DNA of 64,000 nt from Agrostemma githago (lineage: Eukaryota > Streptophyta > Magnoliopsida > Caryophyllales > Caryophyllaceae). How positions within the stretch are numbered: the stretch's first letter is position 1; each line of letters opens with the position of its first letter. The notes below the pieces were generated by a model. It saw nothing but the letters and a program-made list of their open reading frames with translations. It was not told the origin of the DNA and searched no databases. Made by a program: the position numbers and the translations under genes. The stretch covers positions 14,341,873-14,405,872 of the forward strand of contig OY288257.1 of the NCBI GenBank assembly GCA_958450325.1. The letters run 5' to 3'. Of this stretch, positions 32,948 through 44,171 are shown piece by piece.

Positions 32948-34681
32948 TTGGTGATTCATGGAGGTACATGACATAGGGTGTTGGAATGTTCGGTGGATGT
33001 GTAATATAAATAAGCAACGAGCAGTTTGTGAGTTTCTTAGGAGGCAGCAAGTAGACGTCGTCGGGCTACTTGAAACTAAAATAAAAAATAAGGCTTATGT
33101 CAAAGTTCATCAGAATAGTTTTTATGAATGGAGTATTACGACTAATAGCCATTGTCATAAAAAAGGTCGTGTTTGGCTCTTGTGGAAACATGATAGGGTG
33201 AAGCTAACGATAGTGGAGTATACCAGCCAGAGTATCCATGTCAGAGTGACGCCGAATTCAGGTAAGGAGTATTGGCTTACTTTTGTGTATGCTTTAAATT
33301 CAGCGACGGAGAGGGTTGATCTTTGGAGACGGTTGGAATCCTACGCTCGCAATGGGCCATGGATGATTATGGGTGATTTCAATTGTGTAATGGATGCAAG
33401 TGAGCGTCTTGGAGGTGGGAACTCGGAAGAGGCAATGAGTCAATTTCGAGATTGTGTTGCTAATTGTGGTGTGAGCGATTGTAAGGCGGTCGGGTCTTGG
33501 TTCACCTGGAACAACAAGCATAGAGTGGCCGACACGAGGGTGTTTAGTCGTATTGATCGTTGTTTAGTTAACGACGAGTTGGTGAGACTATTATGCCAAT
33601 TTCTTGCCGGAAGGGACGTTTGATTACTGTCCTTGTATTGTTCAATTGGAGCAGCCCCCGACGAGGAGAAATAGGAGTTTTAAATACATGAACATGTGGA
33701 GTAGAGCGTCGGAGTTCAAGCCGTGTGTGGCTTCGGTGTGGGCTGCCCCGGTTCATGGGACTGAGATGTTTCGAGTTGTGATGAAGCTTCGGAGTCTAAA
33801 GCAGCTGTTGAAACAGCTCAATAAGGCCTGTTTCGCGGACATCGAGAATAATTGTGAACAGGCTGAAGAGAAATTGCGCCAGCTGCAGATTCGTCTGCGG
33901 ACTGATAGATCGAATGCTGCTGTGACGGAAGAAAGCGAACTGAATGAGCATGTGAGAACGCTGCAAGCCGCGAGATCGGATTTCTGGAATCAGAAATCGA
34001 AACAGCGATGGATTGAGGACGGGGACGTTAATTCAGCGTTTTTCCATGGCCTCCTTCGGGCTAGGCGCTCTCATAATGCAATTGTTAACATTGTGGATGC
34101 AGGTGGGCATGCTTGTCAGTCTAAAGAGGAGATCGAAGAGGCCTTTATTCGTTTCTATAAGTCATTGCTCGGCGAGTCTTGTGAAGTGGAACCAGTGAAT
34201 GTTGAGGTGGTTCGAAAGGGTAGTATTTGTTCTCAGGCTCACAAGCAGCTTTTGGAAGGGAATGTTACGCCTGAGGAAGTTAAGAGCACTTTGTTCAGTA
34301 TCCCTCGGAATAAAGCGCCTGGCCCAGACGGATTCTCGAGTCAGTTTTTTATTGATTCCTGGGACATTGTCGGGGAGGATATTGTGAAAGCTGTCCAAGA
34401 TGTCTTTGTCTCAGGTAAGCTTTTAAAACAATTAAATTGTGCTAATATTGTGCTTATTCCGAAAGTGAAGCGGCCAAAGTCCGTTAAAGAATTTAGGCCT
34501 ATCGCGTGTTGCAATGTTTTGTACAAATGTATTGCGAAAATTATTTGTACAAGATTAGCTAAAGTGCTTCCTCATATAATTTCTCCTGTTCAAGGGGGAT
34601 TTATAGAGGGGAGAAATATCGTGGAGAATGTGCTGATTTGTCAGGACTTAGTCCGGTTGTATCAGAGAGGGCGCGTGTCAC

Positions 34682-34695
34682 CTCGTTGCCTGTTT
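34682..34695. repeat. Target site duplication of nested LINE, left copy
   Basis: CTCGTTGCCTGTTT, repeated perfectly at 36036-36049. Rejoining at this point restores the flow of the RT domain of LINE A. Confidence 0.92.
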
Positions 34696-36035
34696 TTTTT
34701 TTGGTGCTAAGGAGAGGGACGAACCCAAAAAAAGAAAAACAAATCGAACTGAAATAAAAAACTAAAAGGCAGAAATAGGAACGAGACGCGGCCAAGATAC
34801 TCCACTCATGTCCGCTTGTAGGAGATTGAATAATTGAGCCGAGATATCCATAAGCTCATACTCAATAATTCGTTCATGTTTACCTACTCCATAGTTAGCA
34901 AGCCAGTCCGCGCATGCATTAGCTTCTCGGTATATATGGTGAACTTCAACGTTCCAGTCATGGTCAAAAATTAAGGATTGGCATAATTGTACCATGTGTG
35001 AGTGGGCTGATGGGAAGGAGTTCGACTTCTTGATGAGATTAGTAATCACTTGCGAGTCGGTTTGAATGACCAATTTCTTATAGTCTCTTTCACGTGCGAT
35101 GATGAGACCACGTTTGAGGGCCATGAGCTCCGCTCTAGTAACGGTGGCTATGCCCAAATGTTCCGTGTATGCGTGCACAAATTGGCCTGTTGAGTCCCGA
35201 AAAATACCTCCCGCGCCTGAGATGCCCGGGTTGCCTTTAGAGGCGCCATCAATGTTAAGAGGAAGGTAGTCCAACGGGGGTGATATCCAACGTACTTGGA
35301 TTTCAGTAGGGCGGGTTCTCGTAGACGGGTCAAGAAGTTCCCCCGTCTCTCTCGCTTTAAATACTTCAGTCACTTTTCCTTGAAGGAACAATATTTTATT
35401 TGATGGAATTTCTTCCGCTCGGCCAAAAATCCGATTGTTTCTCCACTTCCATATCCACCACACAATCATGGCAAAAGTAGTCAGCCATTTCTCTAAGTTC
35501 GATTGCCCCTGATCACTGAGATTGTACACAATCCAATCTCGAACTGTATAATGTCTGTTATAGAACTGAGCAGGTGTAACCAATTTGGTCCAAATGGACC
35601 GAGAGGTCGGGCAGTCTCGAAGCAGGTGAATTGAAGTTTCCTCTTCCGTGTAACATTCACTATAATACGGGTCATCAGCTAGACCTCGTTTCACTCTGTT
35701 CTCATTAGTTAGGATGCGATTATGCATAACTAACCACAAGAAGAGTCGAACACGTTGAGGAGCCCAAGTTTTCAAGGGTAAACGCCATGTTTTGTCAGAC
35801 TCCGGTTCAGGATTGTTTCTCACGATGCTGATTGCAGATTTGATTGAAAACTTACCCGACGACGTGGAATTCCAGTAAAAGGAATCATTATTGTCATTGC
35901 CCGGCACAACCTCATAAGAAGCGATGGTTTTTAGTACTTCACTCTCTAGATAATCCGCGAAAACATGGAGTTTCCAGCCCGTGGAGGCATCCCACATCTC
36001 GTCAACCGTTGTGTCTTGGAGGTGGGGCGGTATTT
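34696..36035 (-). mobile_element. 5'-truncated antisense LINE nested in LINE A
   Basis: 1,340-bp LINE 3' end inserted by target-primed reverse transcription. A T run at the left edge (34696-34702) is the poly-A tail on the minus strand. 14-bp TSDs lie on both sides, and truncation occurs upstream of zf-RVT, as is typical for LINEs. It has a different sequence from LINE A. Confidence 0.92.
34762..36029 (-). CDS. LINE ORF2 C-terminus: zf-RVT and RNase H, partial
   Basis: Open from the truncation point to its stop, about 420 codons. It carries the zinc-binding RVT region (FLWLVMHNRILTNENRVKRG ... IHLLRDCP), where one expected Cys is Tyr. A complete plant LINE RNase H domain follows, with the catalytic residues in place: LNIDGASKGNPG (Asp), TRAELMALKRG (Glu), IQTDSQ (Asp) and ANACADWLANYG (Asp). 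RNase H marks the L1 subgroup that carries this extra domain. There is no RT or endonuclease, so it cannot move alone. Being intact, the insertion is probably recent. Confidence 0.85.
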
Positions 36036-36049
36036 CTCGTTGCCTGTTT
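36036..36049. repeat. Target site duplication of nested LINE, right copy
   Basis: CTCGTTGCCTGTTT, identical to 34682-34695. Confidence 0.92.
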
Positions 36050-37690
36050 AAGGTTGATATTCACAAGGCTTATGATAGTGTTGAGTGGAGTTTTGTGGAT
36101 CAAATGCTTCGAGCGCTGGATTTCCCTGACCATTTTCGTGGGCTGATCATGGAGTGTGTTGAGACCGTCTCTTACTCTATATGTGCGAATGGGGATAATT
36201 TTGGGTTCTTTAAAGGAAAACGGGGTCTAAGACAAGGGGATCCCATGCCTCCGTTGCTCTTTACGGTGTGCATGGAATATTTCTCTCGTATTTTGACTCA
36301 TGCCAATGTGGACAGAAATTTTAGATACCACCCGAAATGTGGACCGATGAAGCTCACTCACTTACTTTTTGCGGATGACCTGCTCCTCTTTTGTAAAGGG
36401 GATTCGGCATCTATGGAATTTTTGTGGAGAGCTTTTGCTACGTTTACTAGAGCCTCGGGGTTACATATTAGTGTGGGCAAGTCTCACGCCTATTTTGCTG
36501 GTGTTGATGAGGATCGGAAGGCAGCTATCTTAGAATACTCAGGCTGCGTGGAAGCTACGTTCCCTTTTCGATACCTTGGTTTACCTATCCAATGTACCCG
36601 ACTTGCAAAAGCTGAGTGTAATACTTTAGTTAGCCGTGTCATATCGCGGATTAATAGTATTGGAGCCCGTAAGCTGTCTTATACGGGGAGATTGACCTTG
36701 GTTCAGTCTGTGCTCTCTCAGTTACATAATTACTGGGCCATGGTTTTTATTATTCCGAAGTTTGTCATGGCTCGGATTATTTCTCTATGCCGTAACTTTC
36801 TGTGGGAGGGCGGTGTGGAGGGCAATAATCGGGCTCTTGTGAGTTGGGAAAAGATATGCTGTCCGAATGAGTTAGAGGGAGCTGTATCTGTGGAATGAGA
36901 TGACAGTAGGGAAGATAGCGTCTTGGGTATTTGATCAACCGGACCGTCTATGGGTTCGATGGGTTAATAGTATATATCTGAGGGGAAAGGAGTGGCATGA
37001 GTATCAGCCTAATACGGATGTTACATGGGCTTGGAAAAAAATTTGTCAGGCTAAGGAGAGAATCAAACACATGTACGAGAATGATGTCTGGCATGGTTCC
37101 CGTTCCGGATATTCTATATCCACGGCTTACCAGGAGCTGAGGGCCCCAAAACCGAAAGTTTCGTGGGCGAGGCTCGTTTGGAGTGCTTGGAGTGTTCCGA
37201 AACACAGGTTCATATCCTGGCTTGTGTTTTGGGGTGTTCTAAATACGAGGAAGAAGCTTTTGCGAATTGGTGTTGCGGATAATGATAGATGCTACCTTTG
37301 TCAAGAGGAGGAGGAAAGTTTAGAACACATTTTCTTTCGTTGTGCTTGGAGTGCTAGGATCATTGGGATGCTTGGTGATTGGGTTAATAAAAGGATTCCG
37401 GCTAGGCGGGCTCTCGTTTGGGCGACCAAGATGAGGGGCTCGAAGTTTCAATGTAACGTCATAAGAGTGTTGATTAAAGCGACAATATATTATATCTGGA
37501 GGCAAGAGGAATATTTGCAGAATTGAGAGTATCATGCCACATCCTATTTATATTGTCAATTTGATTAAACACGATGTTAAGAATAGAGTAATGTGTAAGA
37601 TTAAATATCCTATTGGCGACAAAGACGCTAGATGGCTGCAAAAATTGTTGTAGCCATTTGAGTGATTGATTGTAATTATTTATACATAAA

Positions 37691-37695
37691 TATAT
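37691..37695. repeat. Tat C target site duplication, left (TATAT)
   Basis: TATAT before the LTR, identical to 48290-48294. Confidence 0.85.
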
Positions 37696-38501
37696 TGTGG
37701 ACATGACATAGGTCCACCCCGACGCGGCCACGCGCGGGTTTGGGTAGGCGAATGAATCTCCATATGAGAAGGATCGAATTGAAATTTAGGTCCATGTGGA
37801 GTCGCCACCGAATTTTATGGTTATTCGGAACCGTTCGAGCCCACTCTATGTCGTAGTGGGCCGTATACAAAATACGGCCCATTTCCGATGTCAGAGTTTA
37901 TTGGGCTCGTCCCTTTGCATATCGATACCGATACCGACATTATCGGATATCGTGTATTGAATGACTCTCGTGCGCCAACGGTTTCGGGCATCCGGAAACC
38001 GAGGTTCTGAGTAAGGGGTGAGGGTACGTGTTGGGAAGCCCACAAAGGACACCCAACCCCGCCCGCACATTAGCGGCCTCTACTAAGAATTCGAATGACT
38101 TTCTAATACGCGTGCTAGTAAAACGGGAAAAATGATATGCAAAGATTTATTTTCCCTAAACATGCGAATGTAATTGAAAGGGTTTCTAAGTCAATTTAAT
38201 GCAACTAAAATTAACGTCCAAGTTATATTTTAGCATGCGGGTTCATTTAGTATAATAAACGAATAATAATTAAATTGACAAAAGAAACAGAAAACGCGTT
38301 AGTAGCGATATAACGATATAACGAATAATAACGGTTTGCAAATATTGAATTGAATTGAAAAGATGCAAATATGAGGATGCATGATTTGAAAAGATAGTAT
38401 ACACGTGATTAATTATGCACATGTTGACCTAAGTCGTAAAATACTATCGAGTTTTGAAAATAGAACAATGTAAGACTCGTAATTTGAGTCGCTATGAGGT
38501 C

Positions 38502-38721
38502 ACTCGATCGAGTAGTCGACAAATTCGATCGAGTAGACCTGAAAAAGGTGATTCTGCTTTGCGCTACAGACCGTACTCGGCCGAGTTATTGACCAACTCG
38601 GTCGAGTACATGGCCACTCGACCGAGTCACTGTGAGACTCGATCGAGTGGTGATCGTCATTAGCATTCTGACTTGATTTTGAGGTGTCACTCGATCGAGT
38701 GACTAAGGCACTCGGTCGAGT
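38502..38721. repeat. Palindrome array of Tat C LTR (ACTCGRYCGAGT), copy 1
   Basis: Perfect 12-bp palindromes at 38502, 38575, 38596, 38616, 38637, 38689 and 38710, with a partial one near 38524. The arms ACTCG/CGAGT are constant and the central dinucleotide is AT, GC, GT or AC, always R-Y. It lies about 1.5 kb downstream of the TATA box in element orientation, so in the transcribed leader. Confidence 0.92.
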
Positions 38722-39486
38722 GGCACCTGTACGAACTTGGTTCGTTTGCAATTTAATTATTGATTTTGAAATTGCTTTTGATTTTTTGATAATTCGACGG
38801 TTTTACCGAATCGGACATAAATATTGCATAATTTATGTTCGACTTGGTTTTTTTATAAATCGCGAATCATGTTGAACCGAATATAAATATTGTTGAATTT
38901 ATACCCGATTCTAAATTTGGAGTACTCGCTGTATCCCATATTCGATTATTTGAATCGATATGGAATATTAGAGTGAAATAGAAAAAATAAATAAATTGAT
39001 TTTAGTCGTTTTAAATTAATTATCGTGATATGAGTAAATCACGTTAATTAATTCATATGACTTGATTGTTAGATTCGATATCCAATTACGGAATTGGTAT
39101 CGAATCCAAAATCGATGCTTTACTTGAATAAATAAATAAAAAAACTTGATTCCCTCGACTTCTCCGACATCGAAATAAATCCCTAGGGATTGTGATGTCG
39201 GATCCGTGTCAACGGGTTTCGACCCTTGTTAAAATTGATTTGAAAATTGATGGATGTAAGATGGATGATGATAACGAGAAATAAAAATGAATTATTGTTT
39301 AAGTTAACTCATCTCAATAATCAAATAATCGGGGTATCGGAATAAGCGACCGGCAACGCTGTGTGCAGTACACTTGTATATTCGGGTTTCCTTATTCCGA
39401 TATCCCTCTCATTCGACACAAATTGATAAGTATTTTAATGTTTTGATGCAATAATGATAACAAGGTAAATAATAACGATAACAAAC

Positions 39487-39489
<3 letters not shown>

Positions 39490-39573
<84 letters not shown>

Positions 39574-39592
39574 TAATAATAATAATAACGCC

Positions 39593-39632
<40 letters not shown>

Positions 39633-39633
39633 C

Positions 39634-39667
<34 letters not shown>

Positions 39668-39668
39668 C

Positions 39669-39710
<42 letters not shown>

Positions 39711-39741
39711 GTAATAATAATACGTAATAATGATAATAATG

Positions 39742-39814
<73 letters not shown>

Positions 39815-39872
39815 GTAATAATAATAATAACAATAATAATAATAATAACAATAATAATAATAATAATAATAA
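39490..39872. repeat. (TAA)n microsatellite in Tat C 3' LTR
   Basis: About 380 bp of interrupted TAA units with CG-containing breaks (ACGTAATAA, ACCGTAATA). The long Ile, Tyr or Asn frames here are translations of this repeat. Confidence 0.97.
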
Positions 39873-40561
39873 TAACGAAAAGAACGAAAAAAAAAGAAAA
39901 AGGAAACGAAAAGAAAGAAGAAGGAGGTTTGTCACCCTCAACCTACATGTTTCTGTCTCGGATTAAGGCTCGTAAACGTGGTTATGGCACGGGAGTCTTC
40001 GAGGTGTATGGAGGCTAAGTTGTGGTGGCTCGGGTTGAATTTCCTAAAACTAGGTTTAGGGTTTTGTTAAGGTCGATTTCCTAGGGTTTTTCTAGGGTTT
40101 GTAGACGACGTAGTATGTATGTGTGTAGGGTGTAGATTGCTAGGGTTTTTTGTGATGTGTAGATGTGTTGCATGGGGTTGCTTATATAGGCAAAGCTTAG
40201 GGCACCTTGGTGTCTAGGGTTTTGTGCCTTGACGGACTTGATTTGATGGCCCGTTTGGAGGTGGACCGCGGGTGAGCTACTCGGAAACGGCTTTGACCGG
40301 GTTTTAATCCGGTCGCTAAAAGTCGGTTTTATTCCCGGTGTCGGTTTCGACCCAAATTAGTCTTGTTTGACTCGGAATGATCCACTGGGCCTGGATTTGA
40401 GGTCTGTTTGGTGAGATTTGTACTCCGTAAGTGTGTTAGCCAACGATTAATGGATTTGAGCCCGTATCCGAGCGCGTAGAAACACGTTAGCGTCCGACCA
40501 TCATCGGGTGATTTTTGGAAACTGCCATAGACACCTGGCGGTCAAAATGCGGGTGTCTACA

Positions 40562-40575
40562 GAACCCCCACTCTG
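40562..40575 (-). other. Polypurine tract of Tat C
   Basis: On the minus strand AGAGTGGGGGTTC immediately precedes the 3' LTR start TGTAGACACC. Tat D has the matching AATGGGGGCTC. Confidence 0.75.
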
Positions 40576-41621
40576 ACTGAGGCTTGGACAAAGCGAAAGT
40601 CAGAGTAGCTACCAAGCCTGTTAAGACCTGGTAGACTTCCGGTCGGGTCGTTTATAGTCCATTAGACTCGCGTGAAGGGCTCGCCAGCCATAAGACAGAG
40701 ATCATACCTGCGCTGGATGCTTGTGCTCCGTGGGGAATTCGGGCTTGTCGCGTAAGCCCTGGGTGTGCCTGTGTGTTGGCCCATCCCATGCTATCCCGGA
40801 AAATGTTGCTGGGGAGATTTGATGACTTGCATGTCCCTGTTTGAGTCGTACCTGTATGACTCACATAGAATGCATGCAACACGTAGGTGGTAAAATGACT
40901 CGTGCTGGGGAAAATGATTTTGAATTTTTTTTTTTTTGAAAACTCGAATTTTGAATTTGAAATCCTGAAAGCAATCGCGAGCTAGGTTTTCAAAATGGAA
41001 AGGGATAGAAAATAAATTCGCAGTATAAATAGACTGAAATCTGACCTTGTCAAAAAAGATCTTTTTTCAAATGGCTAAATTTTGCAAATCTCAAAATGGA
41101 GTTTGAAGAGAGGGACCTACCGACAGACTCGACTCTGGACAGGACGAGTTGACTGACACGGATTGGACTCTCTAAGGGTTGGACCGTGACTCGGTAGGGT
41201 AGTGGGCCGCCTAACAAGACTCTCAAGTTGCGCTATCCCGTAACCTAGGCGAGTGGCAACACGGTCGTATATCGAAATGGGATAGATATGCTATAGGGGA
41301 CTGGCAGTAGTCCGTAATGAGACTGTTTTAGTCTGGTGCCCTTCCGGATTTCCTATTTTAGGATACTTTTCCAAAGTGGGTGATGCCTCGAGTCCTGACA
41401 GATTCTTGTCTTCGACTGAGCCGAGTACTAGGACACACTACAGAAAGAAGGCTAGATTTTTTGTTGGATTTATCTGGATTTTGTGAGTGGATGGAGAACT
41501 TCTGTCTAAGAGGAGCCCCCGGGACAACAAAGCTAGCTACTGAGAACATGACAGTGTCGTGACCGAAATGATGGTGCTTTTTGATCATGTGTCAATGTGG
41601 GTGGTTGTGCCTCTGTTGAAA

Positions 41622-41672
41622 GGCTGCCTACGTATTCACGTGTAGTGAAATCAAACCATGCCGTAGTTCAGT
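41622..41672 (-). ncRNA. Conserved stem-loop in Tat C 3' untranslated region
   Basis: On the minus strand GAACTACGGC...ATACGTAGGC. The outer stem CTACG/CGTAG (41662-41666 with 41628-41632) encloses an inner stem TTCAC/GTGAA (41645-41649 with 41635-41639) with a 5-nt loop. Tat D has the same motif at 57637-57686 with inner stem TCCAC/GTGGA, a compensatory change. It is in sense orientation in both elements. I recall similar ACTACG...CGTAGGC phrases in many plant gypsy elements; function unknown. Confidence 0.5.
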
Positions 41673-41917
41673 GGATTGAAAGATATATATGGTGCCTAGT
41701 CTAATAGGACTTTGTGTGTAACTAGCCGTATTGACGGTGCATGCTAGGTGCATTCCCAATGATGTCTTGATCAAAGGGCTAGAATGGTTAGGATGTTAAT
41801 CCTGTGGCTGTGAGCGTTCTTCGGGGTAGCCCCCAGAGATGGTGTGAACTATTTGGGCATGTTCTATGCCGACTGCAAGTTGAGTTCCCGTGTTCGGGGT
41901 TGGTAACTGGTTTGGAT

Positions 41918-42195
41918 GGGATTTTAACGTGTTTTGTTCCCGGGATTTTAACGAGTTTTGCTCTCGGGGAATTTTAACAAGTTTTGTTCTCGGGATTTTA
42001 ACGAGTTTTGCTCTCGAGGATTTTAACGAGTTTTGCTCTCGGGGATTTTAACGAGTTTTGCTCTCGGGGATTTTAACGAGTTTTGCTCTCGGGGATTTGA
42101 CGAGTTTTGCTCTCGGGTCTTTGACGAGTTTTGCTCTCGGGGATTTGACGAGTTTTGCTCTCGGGGATTTGACGAGTTTTGCTCTCGGGGATTTG
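41918..42195. repeat. Tandem repeat, 11 units of 23-26 bp, in Tat C
   Basis: Unit GATTTTAACGAGTTTTGCTCTCGGG. The last units lack a T/A pair (GATTTGACGAG). It lies between Gag and the 3' LTR in element orientation. Confidence 0.9.
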
Positions 42196-42449
42196 TATGG
42201 TGATTGTGAATTTTGTTATGTAAAGAGAAAGTCGAGTAAAATGGCTCGAACTTTGATCGGGATAGGTTTTGATAATCCGGGATCTGGTTTCCATGTCTGG
42301 CCCTAATGGTTAGGGGTATCCTATGGTGCTTGAATCCTCAAAATTCCGGGCTGTCTCTGGCCTGGGTCTCGGGGAGGTCTTGAGGGTTGTAATGTGGGAA
42401 GGCTAGATGTGGTGTTAGCTGACCAACTTGATTGTCACTCCCCTATTGG

Positions 42450-42640
42450 ATGGTATTGATAATTTTGAATTTGACCGTACCACGGTCAAAGGATTTTCAC
42501 TTGAGTTGATCGTTGACCACGGTCATGGGTATTTGATTTTTGATTGACCTCGCGATCATGGGGTTTTGATAATTTTGACCGTACCCTGGTCGTGGGGCTT
42601 TCACTTGAATTGACCGTTGACCACGGTCATGGGTATTCTG
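42450..42640. repeat. Two diverged units with GACCGT..ACGGTC words in Tat C
   Basis: Two copies about 120 bp apart of a segment with GACCGTACC(A/C) and TTGACCACGGTCATGGGTAT. It is followed to 42840 by T-rich low-complexity sequence with 'ttttgatggc/ttggcc' words. Confidence 0.7.
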
Positions 42641-43301
42641 AATTTTTTTGATGATGGCCTGCTTTTTTTTGTTTTGGCCTTTTGCTTTTTTTTTTCATGG
42701 ACTTTCGATTTTTTTTTGTGTCCAGTTTTTTTTTTTTTGATGGCATTCTTTTTGCTTTGGCCCTTTCTTTTTTTTCTTTTTTTTTTTGACTTTTGATTTT
42801 TTTTTGTCCAGGGCTCTTTCGTTTTTTTTTGCCGGTCAGACTAATACCTAAGGTAGGGATTGATTAGTCTTATTGGAGGGGTGTTTTATTGTGGGAAATG
42901 GGCTTGCCTCCCGTCTTGAACCCAAACTAGGAGATTACCTAGATTTGTCATAGGATTCGATATCATAGGATTCGATACCGCTCCTGCTATGGGTAGTTGT
43001 GTGGTTTTTTCTATACCAGACATGGAATAGGTAAAAAGAAAACACGGGCTCGGTTTCCTGCAGTCATTATAGATGTGCCTATAATAGTCACGTGCGTGTG
43101 CTCACAGTGTATGATGGTGTTCATCATATTCTCGGAAACACATAAGGAAAGTATATATGAGCTGATTTTATTGAATTTTGTAAAAGAGGACAGAATACGA
43201 CTGACTCTGACTCTGACTTTGACTTTGAAAGAAATGGTACATCCTAGACTCGGACTCAGACTCAGACTTAAACCAAATCTGGACTCTTGGAGATGTTGTC
43301 A

Positions 43302-44171
43302 TTAGTCGTCGGCTTCTAAGGACTCAAGTTGATGTCCAATATAGCCTTTAGTAGAAACTTCACCCAGATCTTCATTGTGTCGAAGATCGTCTTCAATCCT
43401 AATGCCCATTTCGGTAAGTACGACAAAGTTTGAAATGCCGGCATACCTAAGATGGACGCGGTAAGAAGGTAGGAGGTTGTTGATGAAGGCCTCCACTAGT
43501 GTCTTCTCGTTGGGCTTGTTTACCAACTTTACACTCTCGGCCCTCCATCTTTGAAGATATTTAGTGAACCCTTCTTTGGGCTCTTGGGCCATGACTTCCA
43601 GAGTACGCATTGTAGTCTGGATCTCGATATTATCGGCGTAGTTCCGAGCGAACTCTGTTGCCACGTCGTCCCAAGTCGGGTATTTCTTGGAATCGAGCCT
43701 GTAGTACCAGGCTTTGGGGTGCTTCTGGAGGGAGGAAGGGAATAAGTGCTTAAACATGATGGACTTTACCCCCTTTACCGCCATGATGTCTTTGAAAGCC
43801 CGTATGTGGTGGACCGGGTCTTCGGTACCCTCAAACATAGGAAGTCCCGTTAAGTTGAGGTTAGCAGGAAGCTCGTTATCCAGAGGTGAATAAATACGAG
43901 CATTCTCGGTGTGGATCGAGTTGTTCGTTGATAGGTGAACTTGTTCCTCGAGCCTACGAACGATACTGACCAATTTGGCCATGGGCCCATTGGGCTCAGC
44001 TCCTTCGACTGGGGCCGCTTTTTCCACGGCACTTAGGCGGGTGACTATCGTTGCTTGGTTAGCCTGGATGGCGGCCAGTTGAGTCTCGATCTTGGCCAGA
44101 GCATTTTTCAAATCGTCCATTTTGCGTTGGTATCTGGTTTCGGGTGGCCTGTCTGTAAGAACACCACGCAA
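43302..44171 (-). CDS. Tat C Gag protein, 289 aa
   Basis: Capsid-type Gag of a Tat element. The ATG is at 44171 (MRGVLTDRPPETRYQRKMDD), or possibly the internal Met at residue 18; a CTTACAG just upstream could be a splice acceptor, as Ogre-type elements have introns. The N-terminal coiled coil (LKNALAKIETQLAAIQANQATIV) is followed by the retrotransposon Gag fold (VHHIRAFKDIMAVKG, HLFPSSLQKHPKAWYYRL, YPTWDDVATEFARNY, SLTKYLQRWRAES-like). It ends without a zinc knuckle or protease. The frame is intact. Upstream on the minus strand is a 1.3-kb leader to the PBS; downstream are only repeats and the 3' LTR. Confidence 0.85.
   Translation of the reverse strand: MRGVLTDRPPETRYQRKMDDLKNALAKIETQLAAIQANQATIVTRLSAVEKAAPVEGAEPNGPMAKLVSIVRRLEEQVHLSTNNSIHTENARIYSPLDNELPANLNLTGLPMFEGTEDPVHHIRAFKDIMAVKGVKSIMFKHLFPSSLQKHPKAWYYRLDSKKYPTWDDVATEFARNYADNIEIQTTMRTLEVMAQEPKEGFTKYLQRWRAESVKLVNKPNEKTLVEAFINNLLPSYRVHLRYAGISNFVVLTEMGIRIEDDLRHNEDLGEVSTKGYIGHQLESLEADD

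Larger units (their letters stand above)
32958..37659 (+). pseudogene. LINE ORF2: endonuclease, reverse transcriptase, zf-RVT; frameshifted and interrupted
   Basis: Encodes the L1 replication enzyme. The apurinic-type endonuclease spans 32958-33620 (GCWNVRWM start, LLETK, MIMGDFNCVMD, SRIDRCLVN). A frameshift near 33570-33600 leads into RT (KAPGPDGFSSQFF at about 34310, FRPIACCNVLYKC). RT stops at the antisense LINE (34696) and resumes at 36050 with the catalytic segment KVDIHKAYDSVEW, then LRQGDP and FADDLLLF. A second frameshift near 36873 and a third near 37500 follow. A zinc-binding zf-RVT region (RCYLCQEEEESLEHIFFRC) is at about 37290-37345. The last frame ends at 37659. All catalytic motifs are recognisable but the copy is dead. 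Confidence 0.85.
37696..40561 (-). repeat. 3' LTR of Tat C
   Basis: 2,866 bp. On the minus strand U3 starts at 40561, with a TATA box at 40182-40189 (CTATATAA). A palindrome array lies at 38502-38721. It is longer than its partner because of the (TAA)n run. Confidence 0.9.

Noticed and set aside
39435..39966. Long Ile/Leu/Tyr/Asn-rich open frames, also at 47199-47694
   Set aside because: They are translations of the (TAA)n microsatellite in the Tat C LTRs, open in several frames because the unit lacks stops.
42058..42306. Repetitive frames (SFALGDLT and QIPESKTR type)
   Set aside because: Translations of the 25-bp tandem repeat in Tat C. The unit changes length by one base, so no frame is kept.
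43302..44171. Tat C read as a + strand element with gag in antisense
   Set aside because: LTR ends, the PBS at 45478-45502 and the polypurine tract at 40562 all place the element on the minus strand, in the same sense as gag.
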